This document shows positions 9,301 through 16,295 of a stretch of 64,000 bases of DNA, in pieces. The first letter of the stretch is position 1. Each line of letters begins with the position of its first letter. The translations under genes were made by a program, and so were the position numbers. The stretch is from positions 304,556 through 368,555 of the forward strand of contig NZ_SLWA01000004.1 of assembly GCF_004345565.1 (NCBI RefSeq), written 5' to 3'. This stretch comes from Flavobacterium circumlabens (GTDB taxonomy: Bacteria; Bacteroidota; Bacteroidia; Flavobacteriales; Flavobacteriaceae). Under the pieces are notes generated by a model that made no database searches, had not been told where the DNA came from, and saw nothing but the letters and a program-made list of their open reading frames with translations.

Positions 9301-10866
9301 GCAAGTCCTAAGTAAATGAATAATTCTCAAAAGCACAACTCCATTACTCTCCAGCAGTTGTTTTTTTAAAGAATAAAACATCGAGTAAGCATCTTTGGAT
9401 CTTAGAATATAAACAAAAAGTTCATCTTTCCAGGATTGTTTAATTACTGGACTTAACAGTAATTCACTGCTGAAATTATCAGCCTCCTCAGGATCTTGTA
9501 TATAAAATTCTTCAAGCCAAAGTCTAAAAGCACGTCTAACAGCAGGACTGTTATCTAAGTTTTCGATAAAAGCATGGGACGTCTCAGCATCCTGCTTTTG
9601 CTGTTTGATATAACGGATTAGTGCCCAATCCTCCAAAATATCATGAGCTGGTGAGAAACGATTTGATAATTCTCCTTGCTCAACCTGAAGTATAGTATCG
9701 CTAACCAAAGCGTCAGTTACCGCATCAGCTTCATAGGATGTATAAAGTTCCATTGATTTTGCGCGCTGTAATGCAATCTTTGAGAAAGTTGCTCCTCTTT
9801 CTCTCTGTCCTGCTTCAACAATTTCTTCCCACATAAGCTTTTTAAATTGTGTATCATCAAGATTTTCAACTTCTAACAATTGAGGAAAGATTCTAAATGC
9901 TTTATCCAAATAATACGGCGTTTTCAGTAAATGAATCAATTTAGGATTATTGAATAATGGCTCCATTTGGGGAATTTGAGCCCTTATTTGTCTCATTTCA
10001 TCATCATTAAATTCATCAACGTAAAAAAATATTTCCCAAGAAAGAAGCTCACTGTGGTAAAAAATTTTGAACTTTTGCAGGAAATAATCCCTTATGGTAA
10101 CCAATAAAGATAAACGAGGATTATTTTTAACCAATAAAAGCAGTTCAGTAAAAGCCCCTTCAAAACCAGCTTCAACAAGTTTCTCAAAACTTTCAATCCA
10201 AAATATCGTCTTTTTCTTTGAAAGAGGGCTCTCAATAAGCTCATTTACAGTTGCACTAAAACCTGCTTTTAAAAGAGCTCCATGCAAAGTAGGAGAAAAA
10301 AGTTGCTCTGAATTGAAGGTTATAACAGAGTTATCCGTGCTTTTTTCAAGATCCAAAATTAAGCCTTTTGCCAAAGCTGATTTTCCAGTACCTGCTTTTC
10401 CATGCAATACGAGCATTCTGCTGTTTTCAAGCATTTTTTTCGCATCACTAATATCCCTTGCAATATGTATATCCCCAATGGTATCAAGAGTTTTTGCTAT
10501 AATTGAATTCTTTTTTATATCAATTAGCTTAAATGTACTAATAATGCTTGGGTTTTCTTCCTGTTCCACAGCAATAAAAGGCTCATAATTTGAAGGAATA
10601 AGATAATTATATGTCGTTATTTGTGTTGCAAAAAATCTATTTTTCTCCTCATATGTATGTACAATACCAAATAAAAAAACAGTTTCATTTATAACTGCAA
10701 AAACACCGCTTCCGGAAAGTCCTTGTACATTCTCTAACGCAGACTGATAACGAGTGTCCAGCATACCATCAAAATTTAACGTAAATAATTTAGGTTTATC
10801 TTTTAATGCTTCAACAAATTTTAAATTGTAAGACCGATCTTCTTTCCCACTGTTAAAAATCAGCAA
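6358..10866 (-). CDS. Avs1-like STAND NTPase with the Ser part of a trypsin domain
   Basis: A 1502-residue protein. The first ~110 residues are the C-terminal half of a trypsin-like protease: GLSGSGVF (Ser51) corresponds to the nucleophile motif GxSG. The His and Asp of the triad are in the preceding frame (10853-11257). A P-loop NTPase follows, with Walker A LHGKAGTGKS at about residue 155 and a Walker B-like IFWIESFE near 220. About 1000 mainly helical residues make up the likely sensor. Metallo-beta-lactamase, protease and STAND NTPase together match my recollection of AVAST type 1, in which STAND proteins sense phage proteins and trigger an effector. The nominal start at 10866 is a TTG inside the previous gene's end, 14 bases of overlap, in the +1 frame. 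I infer that this and the upstream frame were one protein of roughly 1630 residues, broken by a one-base change or joined by frameshifting. Confidence 0.75.
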   Translation of the reverse strand: MLIFNSGKEDRSYNLKFVEALKDKPKLFTLNFDGMLDTRYQSALENVQGLSGSGVFAVINETVFLFGIVHTYEEKNRFFATQITTYNYLIPSNYEPFIAVEQEENPSIISTFKLIDIKKNSIIAKTLDTIGDIHIARDISDAKKMLENSRMLVLHGKAGTGKSALAKGLILDLEKSTDNSVITFNSEQLFSPTLHGALLKAGFSATVNELIESPLSKKKTIFWIESFEKLVEAGFEGAFTELLLLVKNNPRLSLLVTIRDYFLQKFKIFYHSELLSWEIFFYVDEFNDDEMRQIRAQIPQMEPLFNNPKLIHLLKTPYYLDKAFRIFPQLLEVENLDDTQFKKLMWEEIVEAGQRERGATFSKIALQRAKSMELYTSYEADAVTDALVSDTILQVEQGELSNRFSPAHDILEDWALIRYIKQQKQDAETSHAFIENLDNSPAVRRAFRLWLEEFYIQDPEEADNFSSELLLSPVIKQSWKDELFVYILRSKDAYSMFYSLKKQLLESNGVVLLRIIHLLRTCCKELKNTTSDFNDLVPSGSGWDALIDFVLENKDFIGNIPDIESLMLDVIFDWSRQLPDFNPLTLPSSARSAALLLLDYTLKNQSSFKDYRRNFNLPIPLSLSLRLLLKLTSVVKGDVKKLIDAVIALPSLNDDLWNDKNVLVYTKNYIVDGVYGEQVCKYFPDEVLSMASNKWLEKPKIYPARTIMSLIEQGEAFNYWGLEESSHYEAPSAFQTFFYWMFLYHPDKAIDYVSDFLNTAFEKNKKNTIRHNGQRQDVKLDFAQDGKRVYYGCYDYWELYRGHSAINEIIQSLLMALEKGLLDLAEEGTGNHAKLKKLMRDLMLNSNNVGVVAVISSVIQAHPYLLDETTAVLLGSRTIFEWDSTRYTRDMLHPDYYGTNAFLASERIKANRLKHRVTYFRGLIGFVADYMFIHQTMNPQLFKQIDAMWALVPEADFLWRKALSEMDIRKYKFEPVTISGYDNYIALSPGYDKDVAEVINSFESEKMPAVGTIWASNVFDRKLVDDNSYAAWKRGYEDLQNSNFEFSFMTAPGKMATLGLRDYFDQLEYEEKIWCRDELLKRGSAQLIIKSGYSRGMDDDFLDKNAILYGVPLLFKLDAEFINEVELRSLIFRLIIAAIDSDTKQYLLLSIVENVLEIRPQFSENCWHGLLKFIQYNIDENRKKEKGRLLGDYMYNHAGAERAKSEFGETLLKDVILNAKFDGNTEFYLDNTTCWLFDNALRMIAFDTQQDVQKIFIANMLTMHKNYLGSLSEYDHSEFWQSREVFKSFYAKYLLSRSNPEAIKLFTDLLDITLQNNKELNTYEIIEFIKSIIEQIVLELKSWPSSTQPIEKFWQLWNVLKDWISTTKRAYLIPVLLLDVGWHDNVREWNVLEKKSSFYKDFILEYGNNAVNECIDLVSGIGFKPFMPQSVSWIAQVIKYQTIHIVKSNKLDRFVHRTFFNYGTQIKGNKRLTKDFLFILDFLIARGSPKAYMLKEEMIQYK

Positions 10867-11257
10867 AACCTCTTATCATACATTCACCGGCTGCTCCAGG
10901 TTTATCAATCACCTGAAAAAAATACTCAATACCTGACAGGCTCTCAATTCGCACTTTTGGAACTATGATCAGCGCAAGATCAAGTTCATTGCTCTCTGTA
11001 CAGATTACCATATCGGTTTCCATTATATGGCAAGAATGATATTCACCCGTGGAAGGATTAAATATCTTTTCAATAATAATATCTTTATTTACATATTGTT
11101 TATCAAAATCTTTACCCGTAAGGCAATGCTTGGCCGTTAGAATATACATATAGTCAAGTGACTCGCTAGGCGAATATAGTAACGCTGTACCTATTTCATC
11201 ATTGCATGTAATTTTTACGGTAGCATATTGGAATAATTGCTCGCTGTTTGTTGTCAT
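10853..11257 (-). CDS. Trypsin-like protease, His/Asp half, of the Avs1-like system
   Basis: A 134-residue frame with the N-terminal half of a trypsin-like serine protease: His44 in ILTAKHCLTG and Asp93 in NELDLALI. The catalytic Ser is absent here and appears in the next frame as GLSGSGVF. The start ATG overlaps the stop of the metallo-beta-lactamase gene as ATGA, so the two are translationally coupled. The frame ends after MIRGFADF, at a TTTT run (minus strand) where dropping one T would continue directly into the STAND frame. No signal peptide is visible, so the protease should be cytoplasmic. Read alone it is half an enzyme. It could be a genuine split protein, a pseudogene step, a sequencing error or programmed frameshifting. 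The sequence cannot decide between these. Confidence 0.7.
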   Translation of the reverse strand: MTTNSEQLFQYATVKITCNDEIGTALLYSPSESLDYMYILTAKHCLTGKDFDKQYVNKDIIIEKIFNPSTGEYHSCHIMETDMVICTESNELDLALIIVPKVRIESLSGIEYFFQVIDKPGAAGECMIRGFADF

Positions 11258-12318
11258 GAATTAATGGGTAGATATTTTAAAGTCGTTTGTATGTGATCTT
11301 CTATAAAACTTTGGGTAAAATTATATCGCTGCTCTGGTTTTTCATCCACATTGAATAAGGACATAATTTCAGTGGTATTGGATGCAAAAACCAATTTAAG
11401 AGGCTTTCCAATAACAGCATGATGTTTTAAAATTCTGGCTAATGTTTCTTTATCGGGATGTTTATTAGTGATTCCATTTGCTGAGAAAACATATACGCCC
11501 GTATTTATCAAACCCAGAAGTTCCGGGCTTGTATTATTTTTACTGCCGTGATGTGATACTTTTACAAAATTCAGCGAAAGCGGGTGTCTTTCACTGTAAC
11601 TTAATCTTTTAAGTGCATTAACTGCATCTGTAGGATGCCCGTCTGCTAAAAACAGACCGGTAATATCTTTAAATTTTAAAAGAAAAGCTATTGAGCTGCC
11701 GTTTGCAAGGTCAACATTTTCTTCAAACTTTTGCTCATCAAAATCTTCAATTTTCTTATGATGATCACCTTTCGAATTCGACATTCTCACCGGTTTCTTT
11801 TTCTCTCTTTCGATCCAGTCCCTATCAGCTGCTGCAATTTTATCAGCGGTTGGTGAAAGTATGGTAATCTGTAGACCGTAAAAATCTTTTACACCGGTTT
11901 TATCTGTAATCTGCTCAATTGGAAGTTTATTGATGCTTTCAAGATATGTCCTTAAACCAATGCCCTGCCTATAACCTATCCTTCCGTTGGTATCAGATAT
12001 TTTAAACCCTGCATGATTAAACCAAAACAACTTTACCAGTTTTTCTTTGTCAACAATAGAAGTGTCTCTTGTAAAACCAATTACAGCCCCTATGTGATCC
12101 AGGTCAATATGTGTAATAACCCACAGATCTACACATTCTCCCACCTCTGAAATTGAAGAAAGTACAGGTTTAAAAATCGTATCATAACTTTTTACGTATC
12201 CTCCATCAATGAGAATGTTATGCCATAAATTATCATTGCCAAGATACCTGATCCAAATAGCATCTCCTCCACCGGCGTCAAAAAACTTAATAGTAATTTC
12301 ATATGAATTTGAAATCAT
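11254..12318 (-). CDS. Metallo-beta-lactamase fold hydrolase of the Avs1-like operon
   Basis: A 354-residue protein of the ComEC/RNase Z-like metallo-beta-lactamase superfamily. The metal-binding signature is THIDLDHIGA (HxDxDH) at about residue 90. A second conserved block, VKVSHHGSKNNTS, lies near residue 260, as in MBL proteins related to the ComEC C-terminal domain. No signal peptide or membrane segment is seen, so it should be cytoplasmic. It is the first gene of the operon and its stop overlaps the protease start by four bases. In AVAST type 1 systems an MBL protein accompanies the protease and STAND NTPase. The substrate is unknown; a nucleic acid or nucleotide would be typical for this subfamily, but that is inference. 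The ATG start fits the promoter-like element 73 bases upstream. Confidence 0.82.
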   Translation of the reverse strand: MISNSYEITIKFFDAGGGDAIWIRYLGNDNLWHNILIDGGYVKSYDTIFKPVLSSISEVGECVDLWVITHIDLDHIGAVIGFTRDTSIVDKEKLVKLFWFNHAGFKISDTNGRIGYRQGIGLRTYLESINKLPIEQITDKTGVKDFYGLQITILSPTADKIAAADRDWIEREKKKPVRMSNSKGDHHKKIEDFDEQKFEENVDLANGSSIAFLLKFKDITGLFLADGHPTDAVNALKRLSYSERHPLSLNFVKVSHHGSKNNTSPELLGLINTGVYVFSANGITNKHPDKETLARILKHHAVIGKPLKLVFASNTTEIMSLFNVDEKPEQRYNFTQSFIEDHIQTTLKYLPINS

Positions 12319-12390
12319 TGTAATTGGTTCTTGGATTACTTAAAAGCGTTAATCAAAAACAACCTATTAGGTTAGAATTTTACATTTAAC

Positions 12391-12398
12391 CAAAGATA
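12391..12398 (-). promoter_or_regulatory. -7 promoter element for the Avs1-like operon
   Basis: Read on the minus strand this is TATCTTTG, an exact TAnnTTTG match, about 70 bases upstream of the MBL start. No good TTG box at 17-23 nt spacing was found, so confidence is moderate. Confidence 0.45.
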
Positions 12399-12984
12399 CG
12401 CAGAATTAAAATTTTATCTAGTCTTAAATTTACAACCTTAATTATTGATTAATAATCATAAAAAAACTTTAAACAATTATTCCATATCTTTTTATAAATA
12501 TAAAGTGGACCTGATACCATCTTTTCAACAAAAAATGTAAAATCATATATAACTAAATATATTGTTGATTAAATCCCAAACAGGACATCCAAACCAAAAT
12601 ACTGAAGGCACACAAAGACAGCCTCTACTTCCAGTAAGCCAATCTCTTCAGATCTTCCATAAAATCTAGAGAAATTTGTCTCGTAGAGACCCCCTCTTCA
12701 AAATATAATACCCCCCTTTTTTCTATCAAATAATTTTTATAAATTTGCTTCAACTACTAGATTAATATGTTGGTAAATAAATTACAGTTTAACAAAATCC
12801 CACATTCTACAATAATAAAGAATAAGGTTTGTTTGTTTTTATTTTGTTCGGTTTAGTACTTTTCTTGTACCTCAACATCTGTAAACTCCAGTAAAAGCTG
12901 AATTGTTAATTTCTGCATCTAATCACTACAACAATTGTTTATTTCTTATCTTTGATTCTATAATGATTTAATACGCTGAAAGTT

Positions 12985-13006
12985 AAGTGACCCTATAAGT
13001 GACCCT
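12985..13006 (+). repeat. Tandem 10-bp repeat, probable integrase arm site
   Basis: AAGTGACCCT occurs at 12985-12994 and 12997-13006, one repeat every 12 bp. The related GGTGACCCTG occurs at 36390-36399, again about 60 bases before an att-like core. The fixed position relative to the core suggests an arm-type binding site for a recombinase. Confidence 0.5.
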
Positions 13007-13062
13007 AGCTTTAGTAATATATCGTAACCCTTTGTATTTACTGGGATTGGCATAAAATTAGC

Positions 13063-13079
13063 GGTACCTCTTTCTCCGC
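13063..13079 (+). other. att-like core 1, resembles a tRNA-Ser 3' end
   Basis: GGTACCTCTTTCTCCGC resembles the T-arm and acceptor 3' end of a bacterial tRNA-Ser. It is nearly the same as cores at 13238-13254 and 36454-36470, and all three are followed by a strong terminator. I read it as an attachment site left by integration. No tRNA body precedes it. Confidence 0.55.
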
Positions 13080-13113
13080 TTGATGAAATTTCGAAAGAAA
13101 TTTTCAAAAAACT

Positions 13114-13148
13114 AAAACCTTTAGATCTCACGATTTAAAGGTTTTTTT
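13114..13148 (+). terminator. Terminator after att-like core 1
   Basis: AAACCTTTA and TAAAGGTTTT form a hairpin of about 9 bp around a 12-nt loop and run into a T-tract. Terminators carried behind the core would restore tRNA termination when an element inserts at a tRNA 3' end. Confidence 0.7.
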
Positions 13149-13164
13149 GCTTTTACGATAAACT

Positions 13165-13182
13165 GTACCTATCGGTGTACCT
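13165..13182 (+). repeat. Arm-type repeat, copy 1
   Basis: GTACCTATCGGTGTACCT matches 17 of 18 bases with 13370-13387. The two copies flank att-like core 2, so they are probable arm-type sites for the recombinase encoded at 13506. Each copy is itself two GTACCT boxes 12 bp apart. Confidence 0.6.
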
Positions 13183-13237
13183 GTTCTGAAAAATGATTGA
13201 TAATGCCCGTATTTATTGAGATTGCAATAAAGACTGA

Positions 13238-13254
13238 GGAACCTCTTCCTCCGC
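13238..13254 (+). other. att-like core 2, resembles a tRNA-Ser 3' end
   Basis: GGAACCTCTTCCTCCGC, followed by C, is the closest of the three cores to a tRNA-Ser 3' end. It lies about 250 bases upstream of an intact integrase gene and between two copies of the arm repeat. I infer it is the attachment site of the element carrying that integrase. Confidence 0.6.
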
Positions 13255-13289
13255 CAAATGAAGTTTCAAAGTAAACTTTAAAATTTGAA

Positions 13290-13322
13290 AGTCTTTAAAA
13301 ATTAAATTTTTAAAGGCTTTTT
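13290..13322 (+). terminator. Terminator after att-like core 2
   Basis: AGTCTTTAAAAA pairs with TTTTTAAAGGCT (12 bp with one G-T pair) around a 5-nt loop and is followed by a T-tract. It sits 36 bases behind the core, as in the other two att-like units. Confidence 0.7.
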
Positions 13323-13363
13323 CTGTTTTTATACGCAATCAAAATACACATTAAATCTCATAG

Positions 13364-13418
13364 TACAGTGTACCTATAGGTGTACCTTTTATTTTTTAAC
13401 AGAAATAGGTACACTGTA
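13364..13418. repeat. Arm repeat copy 2 with 14-bp inverted repeat
   Basis: TACAGTGTACCTAT at 13364-13377 is the exact inverted complement of ATAGGTACACTGTA at 13405-13418. The left arm overlaps GTACCTATAGGTGTACCT (13370-13387), the second copy of the arm repeat. It ends 87 bases before the integrase ATG, so it could bind the recombinase or autoregulate its gene. Confidence 0.6.
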
Positions 13419-13505
13419 TTTTGGGAATTCCTGCGCAATTCCCTTAAAAGAAAGGAGACTCTCATAGTTTTTGTTCAATTTTATTAATTAGAAAAACGAT
13501 GAGTT

Positions 13506-14726
13506 ATGGTAAAAGTAATTTTCTACATCAAAGCACAAAAAGCAAACAAAAAAGGTGAAGCTCCAATCTTCGCCAGAATAAGCTTTAAAACAAAAGAAAC
13601 TGCAATCGCTACCGGAAAATCAATTACGCTGGATAGATGGGAACAGACAGCCAAACTGAGGAATGTCTTGAAGATTGAGAAAGAAAAAGTAATTAAACAG
13701 GCACTTGATAATTTCCATCTGGCAGTTGAAAAGAAATTTAACGAGCTGTATAAAATTGATCCTGAAGTTTCTTTGACACATCTGAAAAAGGAGCTTTCAG
13801 GAAAATCCACAGGAAAGCGGGATTCCATAACAATAATTGAAGTTATGGAAAAACACAACGCATATTTTAAAAAAAAGGTTGATGCCGGAGATCGTTCTCC
13901 AGCTTCGCTGCAGAAATATGAAAGGGCTAAATGCCTCTTGAAAAATTTTATGGAAAGCCAATACCGATTAAGCGACATGGAGGCTACTGAAGTCAATGGC
14001 GCGTTTGTACATAATCTTGAAGAGTTTTTAACCTATGAGAGCACTTACAAACGACGCACAGGAATTAAGAATAACTCTGTAGTGAAATATATTAAGTCCT
14101 ATAAAACAGCCTGCAATCATTGTATTAAGCTTGACCTTTTGGAAAAAAATCCATTTAATGTCTATAGAGGGAGGTTAACGGTGAAAGATGCCATTTTCCT
14201 GACACAGGAAGAACTTAAGAAAATTGAAAATAAACAGCTTTCATTTGAAAGACTCAGACGAGTAAGGGACATTTTTCTTTTCAGCTGTTATACAGGCTAT
14301 GCCCCCGTAGATGCGGCAAAGCTGACCCAGGAAAATATATTTTCCGGCAACAATGGAGAGCTGTGGCTCATCACTACAAGAACCAAAACCGCTATCAGGG
14401 CTAATGTTCCGATTCTGCCCCCTGCCCTTAAAGTAATAGACAAATATCGCGGGCAGCAGACAGGGCTTATTCCAAGTATTTCAAATCAAAAGATGAACGC
14501 CTACCTTAAAGAACTGGCCGATATCTGCGGGATCGACAAACATCTTACGTGGTACGTGGCCAGGCATACATTTGGAACCACCGTGACGCTGGGTAACGGC
14601 GTAAGGATTGAAAATGTATCGGCAATGATGGGACACACAAATATTAAACAGACCCAGCATTATGCAAAAGTACTTGACAAGAACGTACTTACAGATATGA
14701 ATAAGGTCATGGAGTTGTACCGCTGA
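13506..14726 (+). CDS. Tyrosine recombinase (integrase), IntDOT-like
   Basis: A 406-residue site-specific recombinase. An N-terminal arm-binding domain (about 1-95) precedes a SAM-like core-binding domain (about 105-215) and a catalytic domain (about 230-400). The C-terminal active-site motifs are visible: a Lys in TRTKTA, ARHTFGTT with Arg and His, GHTNIKQTQHYAK with His and the nucleophile Tyr. The first catalytic Arg, expected in a TGLR-type motif, is not there: the sequence is CYTGYAPVDAAKL. The first H of HxxR is also replaced (WYVARHTF). Loss of the first Arg is known for IntDOT-type recombinases of Bacteroidota, so the enzyme is not necessarily dead. It lies directly downstream of att-like core 2 and its arm repeats. 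A terminator separates it from the convergent small operon. Confidence 0.9.
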   Translation: MVKVIFYIKAQKANKKGEAPIFARISFKTKETAIATGKSITLDRWEQTAKLRNVLKIEKEKVIKQALDNFHLAVEKKFNELYKIDPEVSLTHLKKELSGKSTGKRDSITIIEVMEKHNAYFKKKVDAGDRSPASLQKYERAKCLLKNFMESQYRLSDMEATEVNGAFVHNLEEFLTYESTYKRRTGIKNNSVVKYIKSYKTACNHCIKLDLLEKNPFNVYRGRLTVKDAIFLTQEELKKIENKQLSFERLRRVRDIFLFSCYTGYAPVDAAKLTQENIFSGNNGELWLITTRTKTAIRANVPILPPALKVIDKYRGQQTGLIPSISNQKMNAYLKELADICGIDKHLTWYVARHTFGTTVTLGNGVRIENVSAMMGHTNIKQTQHYAKVLDKNVLTDMNKVMELYR

Positions 14727-14733
14727 TTTACAA

Positions 14734-14761
14734 AAAAAGGATTCCCGAGGGAATCCTTTTT
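14734..14761. terminator. Bidirectional terminator between convergent genes
   Basis: AAAAAGGATTCC, loop CGAG, GGAATCCTTTTT is a 12-bp perfect stem with A and T runs on the two sides, so it can serve both strands. It ends the integrase gene and overlaps the stop codon of the convergent HTH gene. Confidence 0.85.
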
Positions 14762-15053
14762 AACATTCGTTATCTCTTAATATTCTATCTATTTTTTTAG
14801 CCTCATAAAGAAATATGTCTCCCAGCTTTGTATAAGGTATAATCCCTGTCTGTCTATATTTGATTATTGTGTTGCTGGAGAGTCCAAATATTTTTTTTAA
14901 ATCTTCATTCCTATAATATTTTGGTTTTATACTATTGGAACTTATAATCATATCGATCTTTTCAAGCTTCAGATACAGAGGATCCAATAGCTTTCTAAAA
15001 GCTGTAAGAAGTCTGGGTTTATAGTGACCAACTTCATTTTCTATCTTATTCAT
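14760..15053 (-). CDS. Helix-turn-helix protein, excisionase-like
   Basis: A 97-residue protein. The C-terminal half (about 45-92) has the MerR/excisionase-type winged helix pattern: YYRNEDLKKIFGLSSNTIIK as the recognition region, then a short wing, YTKLGDIFLYEAKKIDRIL. The N-terminal ~40 residues are helical with no recognisable domain. Proteins of this kind accompany integrases in Bacteroidota integrative elements, acting as excision directionality factors or regulators, and this one ends just across the terminator from an integrase. It is the last gene of a four-gene minus-strand set and starts 7 bases after the preceding stop. Whether it is an excisionase or a repressor cannot be told from sequence. 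Confidence 0.7.
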   Translation of the reverse strand: MNKIENEVGHYKPRLLTAFRKLLDPLYLKLEKIDMIISSNSIKPKYYRNEDLKKIFGLSSNTIIKYRQTGIIPYTKLGDIFLYEAKKIDRILRDNEC

Positions 15054-15060
15054 AACTGCA

Positions 15061-15366
15061 TTAGATATGTTGTTTCCTAATTTCTAACCTTTTGATGAAT
15101 CTGTCAAGCAGACGCCGCTGTTTTTCACGATAAGTATATCCCTTAGCTTCGGAAAATTCTCTGGTAACTGACTTTAATGGCGCCTGTTGGCCGCCATCTC
15201 CCCTGTAACTGAAATTTTTCTCAAGAAAATGCTGCATAAGGTTCCTATTTTTTACATCATCATATTCGTCAAAGAAGAGGATTCCTTCATCCATAAGAAC
15301 GTAAAACAAAAGTGCCAATTCACACTTTTTCAAACTGGAACTGCAGCATATTTTCCTGCTAAGCAT
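15061..15366 (-). CDS. Small mobile-element protein, possibly RteC-like
   Basis: About 101 residues from an ATG at 15366 whose first bases overlap the upstream stop (ATGCTTAG, 8 bases), typical of translational coupling. The frame stays open further upstream to 15528, but that would overlap the previous gene by 170 bases, so I chose the coupled start. The protein has a helical, charged profile (ELALLFYVLMDEGILFF near the start, a basic KQRRLLDRFIKRLEIRK tail). This faintly recalls the C-terminal part of RteC, a regulator of conjugative transposon excision. The similarity is weak. Context supports a mobile-element function, but no specific role can be assigned. Confidence 0.5.
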   Translation of the reverse strand: MLSRKICCSSSLKKCELALLFYVLMDEGILFFDEYDDVKNRNLMQHFLEKNFSYRGDGGQQAPLKSVTREFSEAKGYTYREKQRRLLDRFIKRLEIRKQHI

Positions 15367-15760
15367 TGGATTGCTTCTCTTTACCGCTTTTTCCAGCGAT
15401 CTCACCTTTCTGTAGAGTGAATGAAGCAATTTTGGGATCATTTCTGGAGTGTTGGGCCTCATCTCTTTCATCGTAACCAAGTGTAAAAAATATTTTGCTC
15501 GCTTTATTCTTCTTAAAAGAAGGTACATATTTTAAGTATCCATACTCTGTCATTTCCTTAAGACATTTTCGATAGGTTCTGTGTGCCGATATTTTTGCTG
15601 TTTCCATTATCTCACTGCTGAATACCTCAACAGGATTACAACAGCCCCTATCTTCACTCATGTAAAGCAGAGCAGCATAAATACCTATGTGCGTACTGCT
15701 GATCCGATAATCGTTTCGGATTGCTTTAAAGAACTTGGATAAGGGCTTAATTGCATTCAT
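15359..15760 (-). CDS. Putative HTH / replication-initiator-like protein
   Basis: A 133-residue protein. Residues about 15-85 look like a winged helix: a first segment, STHIGIYAALLYMSEDRG, then SSEIMETAKISAHRTYRKCL as the probable recognition helix, then EYGYLKYVPSF as a wing. This pattern is common in small proteins of Bacteroidota mobile elements annotated as transcriptional regulators or Rep-like proteins. The C-terminal 40 residues are hydrophilic and probably disordered. It starts 3 bases after the upstream fragment's stop and overlaps the next gene by 8 bases, so it belongs to a compact operon. I see no catalytic motif. Function is inferred only from fold and context. Confidence 0.55.
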   Translation of the reverse strand: MNAIKPLSKFFKAIRNDYRISSTHIGIYAALLYMSEDRGCCNPVEVFSSEIMETAKISAHRTYRKCLKEMTEYGYLKYVPSFKKNKASKIFFTLGYDERDEAQHSRNDPKIASFTLQKGEIAGKSGKEKQSNA

Positions 15761-15763
15761 GTC

Positions 15764-16141
15764 CTACATAGATTGCGTTTTACGGCGCTTTGTACTTTGC
15801 TTCTTTTCCTGTGAAGACTCTTCCTGAGATAAATCCTCTTTGACACCCTTGCTTTTTGAATGCGTGGTCTTTTGCGATTCTTCCTCTTTCTTTGTTTGTC
15901 GTGAGTCCAGACGATGATGACTGGAATCATAAACTGACACTGTCTTAAATTGAGGATTTGCTTCTACAAACTGTTTTACCTCCGTACCATTTTTTAAAAA
16001 AGTTGCGGACTGCAGGTTACCCTTTTTCAGGGAATTTATCAAGTCATCTTTATATTTAGGATTAGCAAGTTCCTTAATATTATGCTTTGCCAAAGCAGCC
16101 TCAAGGTCAAAACCGTATTTTTCATGATAATGGTTAATCAT
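15764..16141 (-). pseudogene. C-terminal fragment of a DUF3945-type protein
   Basis: The frame encodes MINHYHEKYGFDLE..., a helical block ending KYKDDLINSLKKGN, then FVEANPQFKTVSVYDSSHHR and a low-complexity Ser/Lys/Glu tail. The ANPQFKTVSVYD block matches my recollection of the C-terminal part of the DUF3945 proteins found in Bacteroidota mobile elements, which are normally several hundred residues long. Only about 125 residues remain. A TTG start at 16183 would add 14 residues, and a TAA lies just upstream of that, so the N-terminal part is gone. It may be a free-standing short protein, but truncation is more likely. It heads the four-gene operon ending at 14760. Confidence 0.5.
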
Positions 16142-16221
16142 AAAATTTCCCTTGGAATCAGTATTTTTAAAGTCTATCTGCAACCCGCTTTACTTCCTGT
16201 CTTATGGATCAGGATGAAGAA

Positions 16222-16254
16222 AAAACCTGTATCATTAAAAACGATACAGGTTTT
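16222..16254. terminator. Terminator downstream of the DUF892 gene
   Basis: AAAACCTGTATC and GATACAGGTTTT form a 12-bp perfect stem around a 9-nt loop. It lies 42 bases beyond the DUF892 stop on the minus strand and separates the stress genes from the mobile-element operon. Confidence 0.75.
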
Positions 16255-16295
16255 CCATCACAATCAAACGTACTCCTGGAATTGCAGATTTGAAA

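Larger units (their letters stand above)
12319..13062. other. Non-coding interval upstream of the att region
   Basis: About 740 bases of AT-rich DNA with no supportable gene. It contains the operon promoter element at 12391-12398 and, at its right end, the tandem AAGTGACCCT repeats that belong to the att region. Nothing else recognisable was seen. Confidence 0.5.

Noticed and set aside
13523..13996. Minus-strand 157-codon frame
   Set aside because: Antisense to the integrase; Ser/Phe-rich shadow typical of the complement of Lys/Glu-rich coding DNA.
15367..15528. Upstream extension of the small RteC-like gene
   Set aside because: It would overlap the preceding gene by 170 bases; the ATG at 15366, overlapping the upstream stop, is the natural coupled start.
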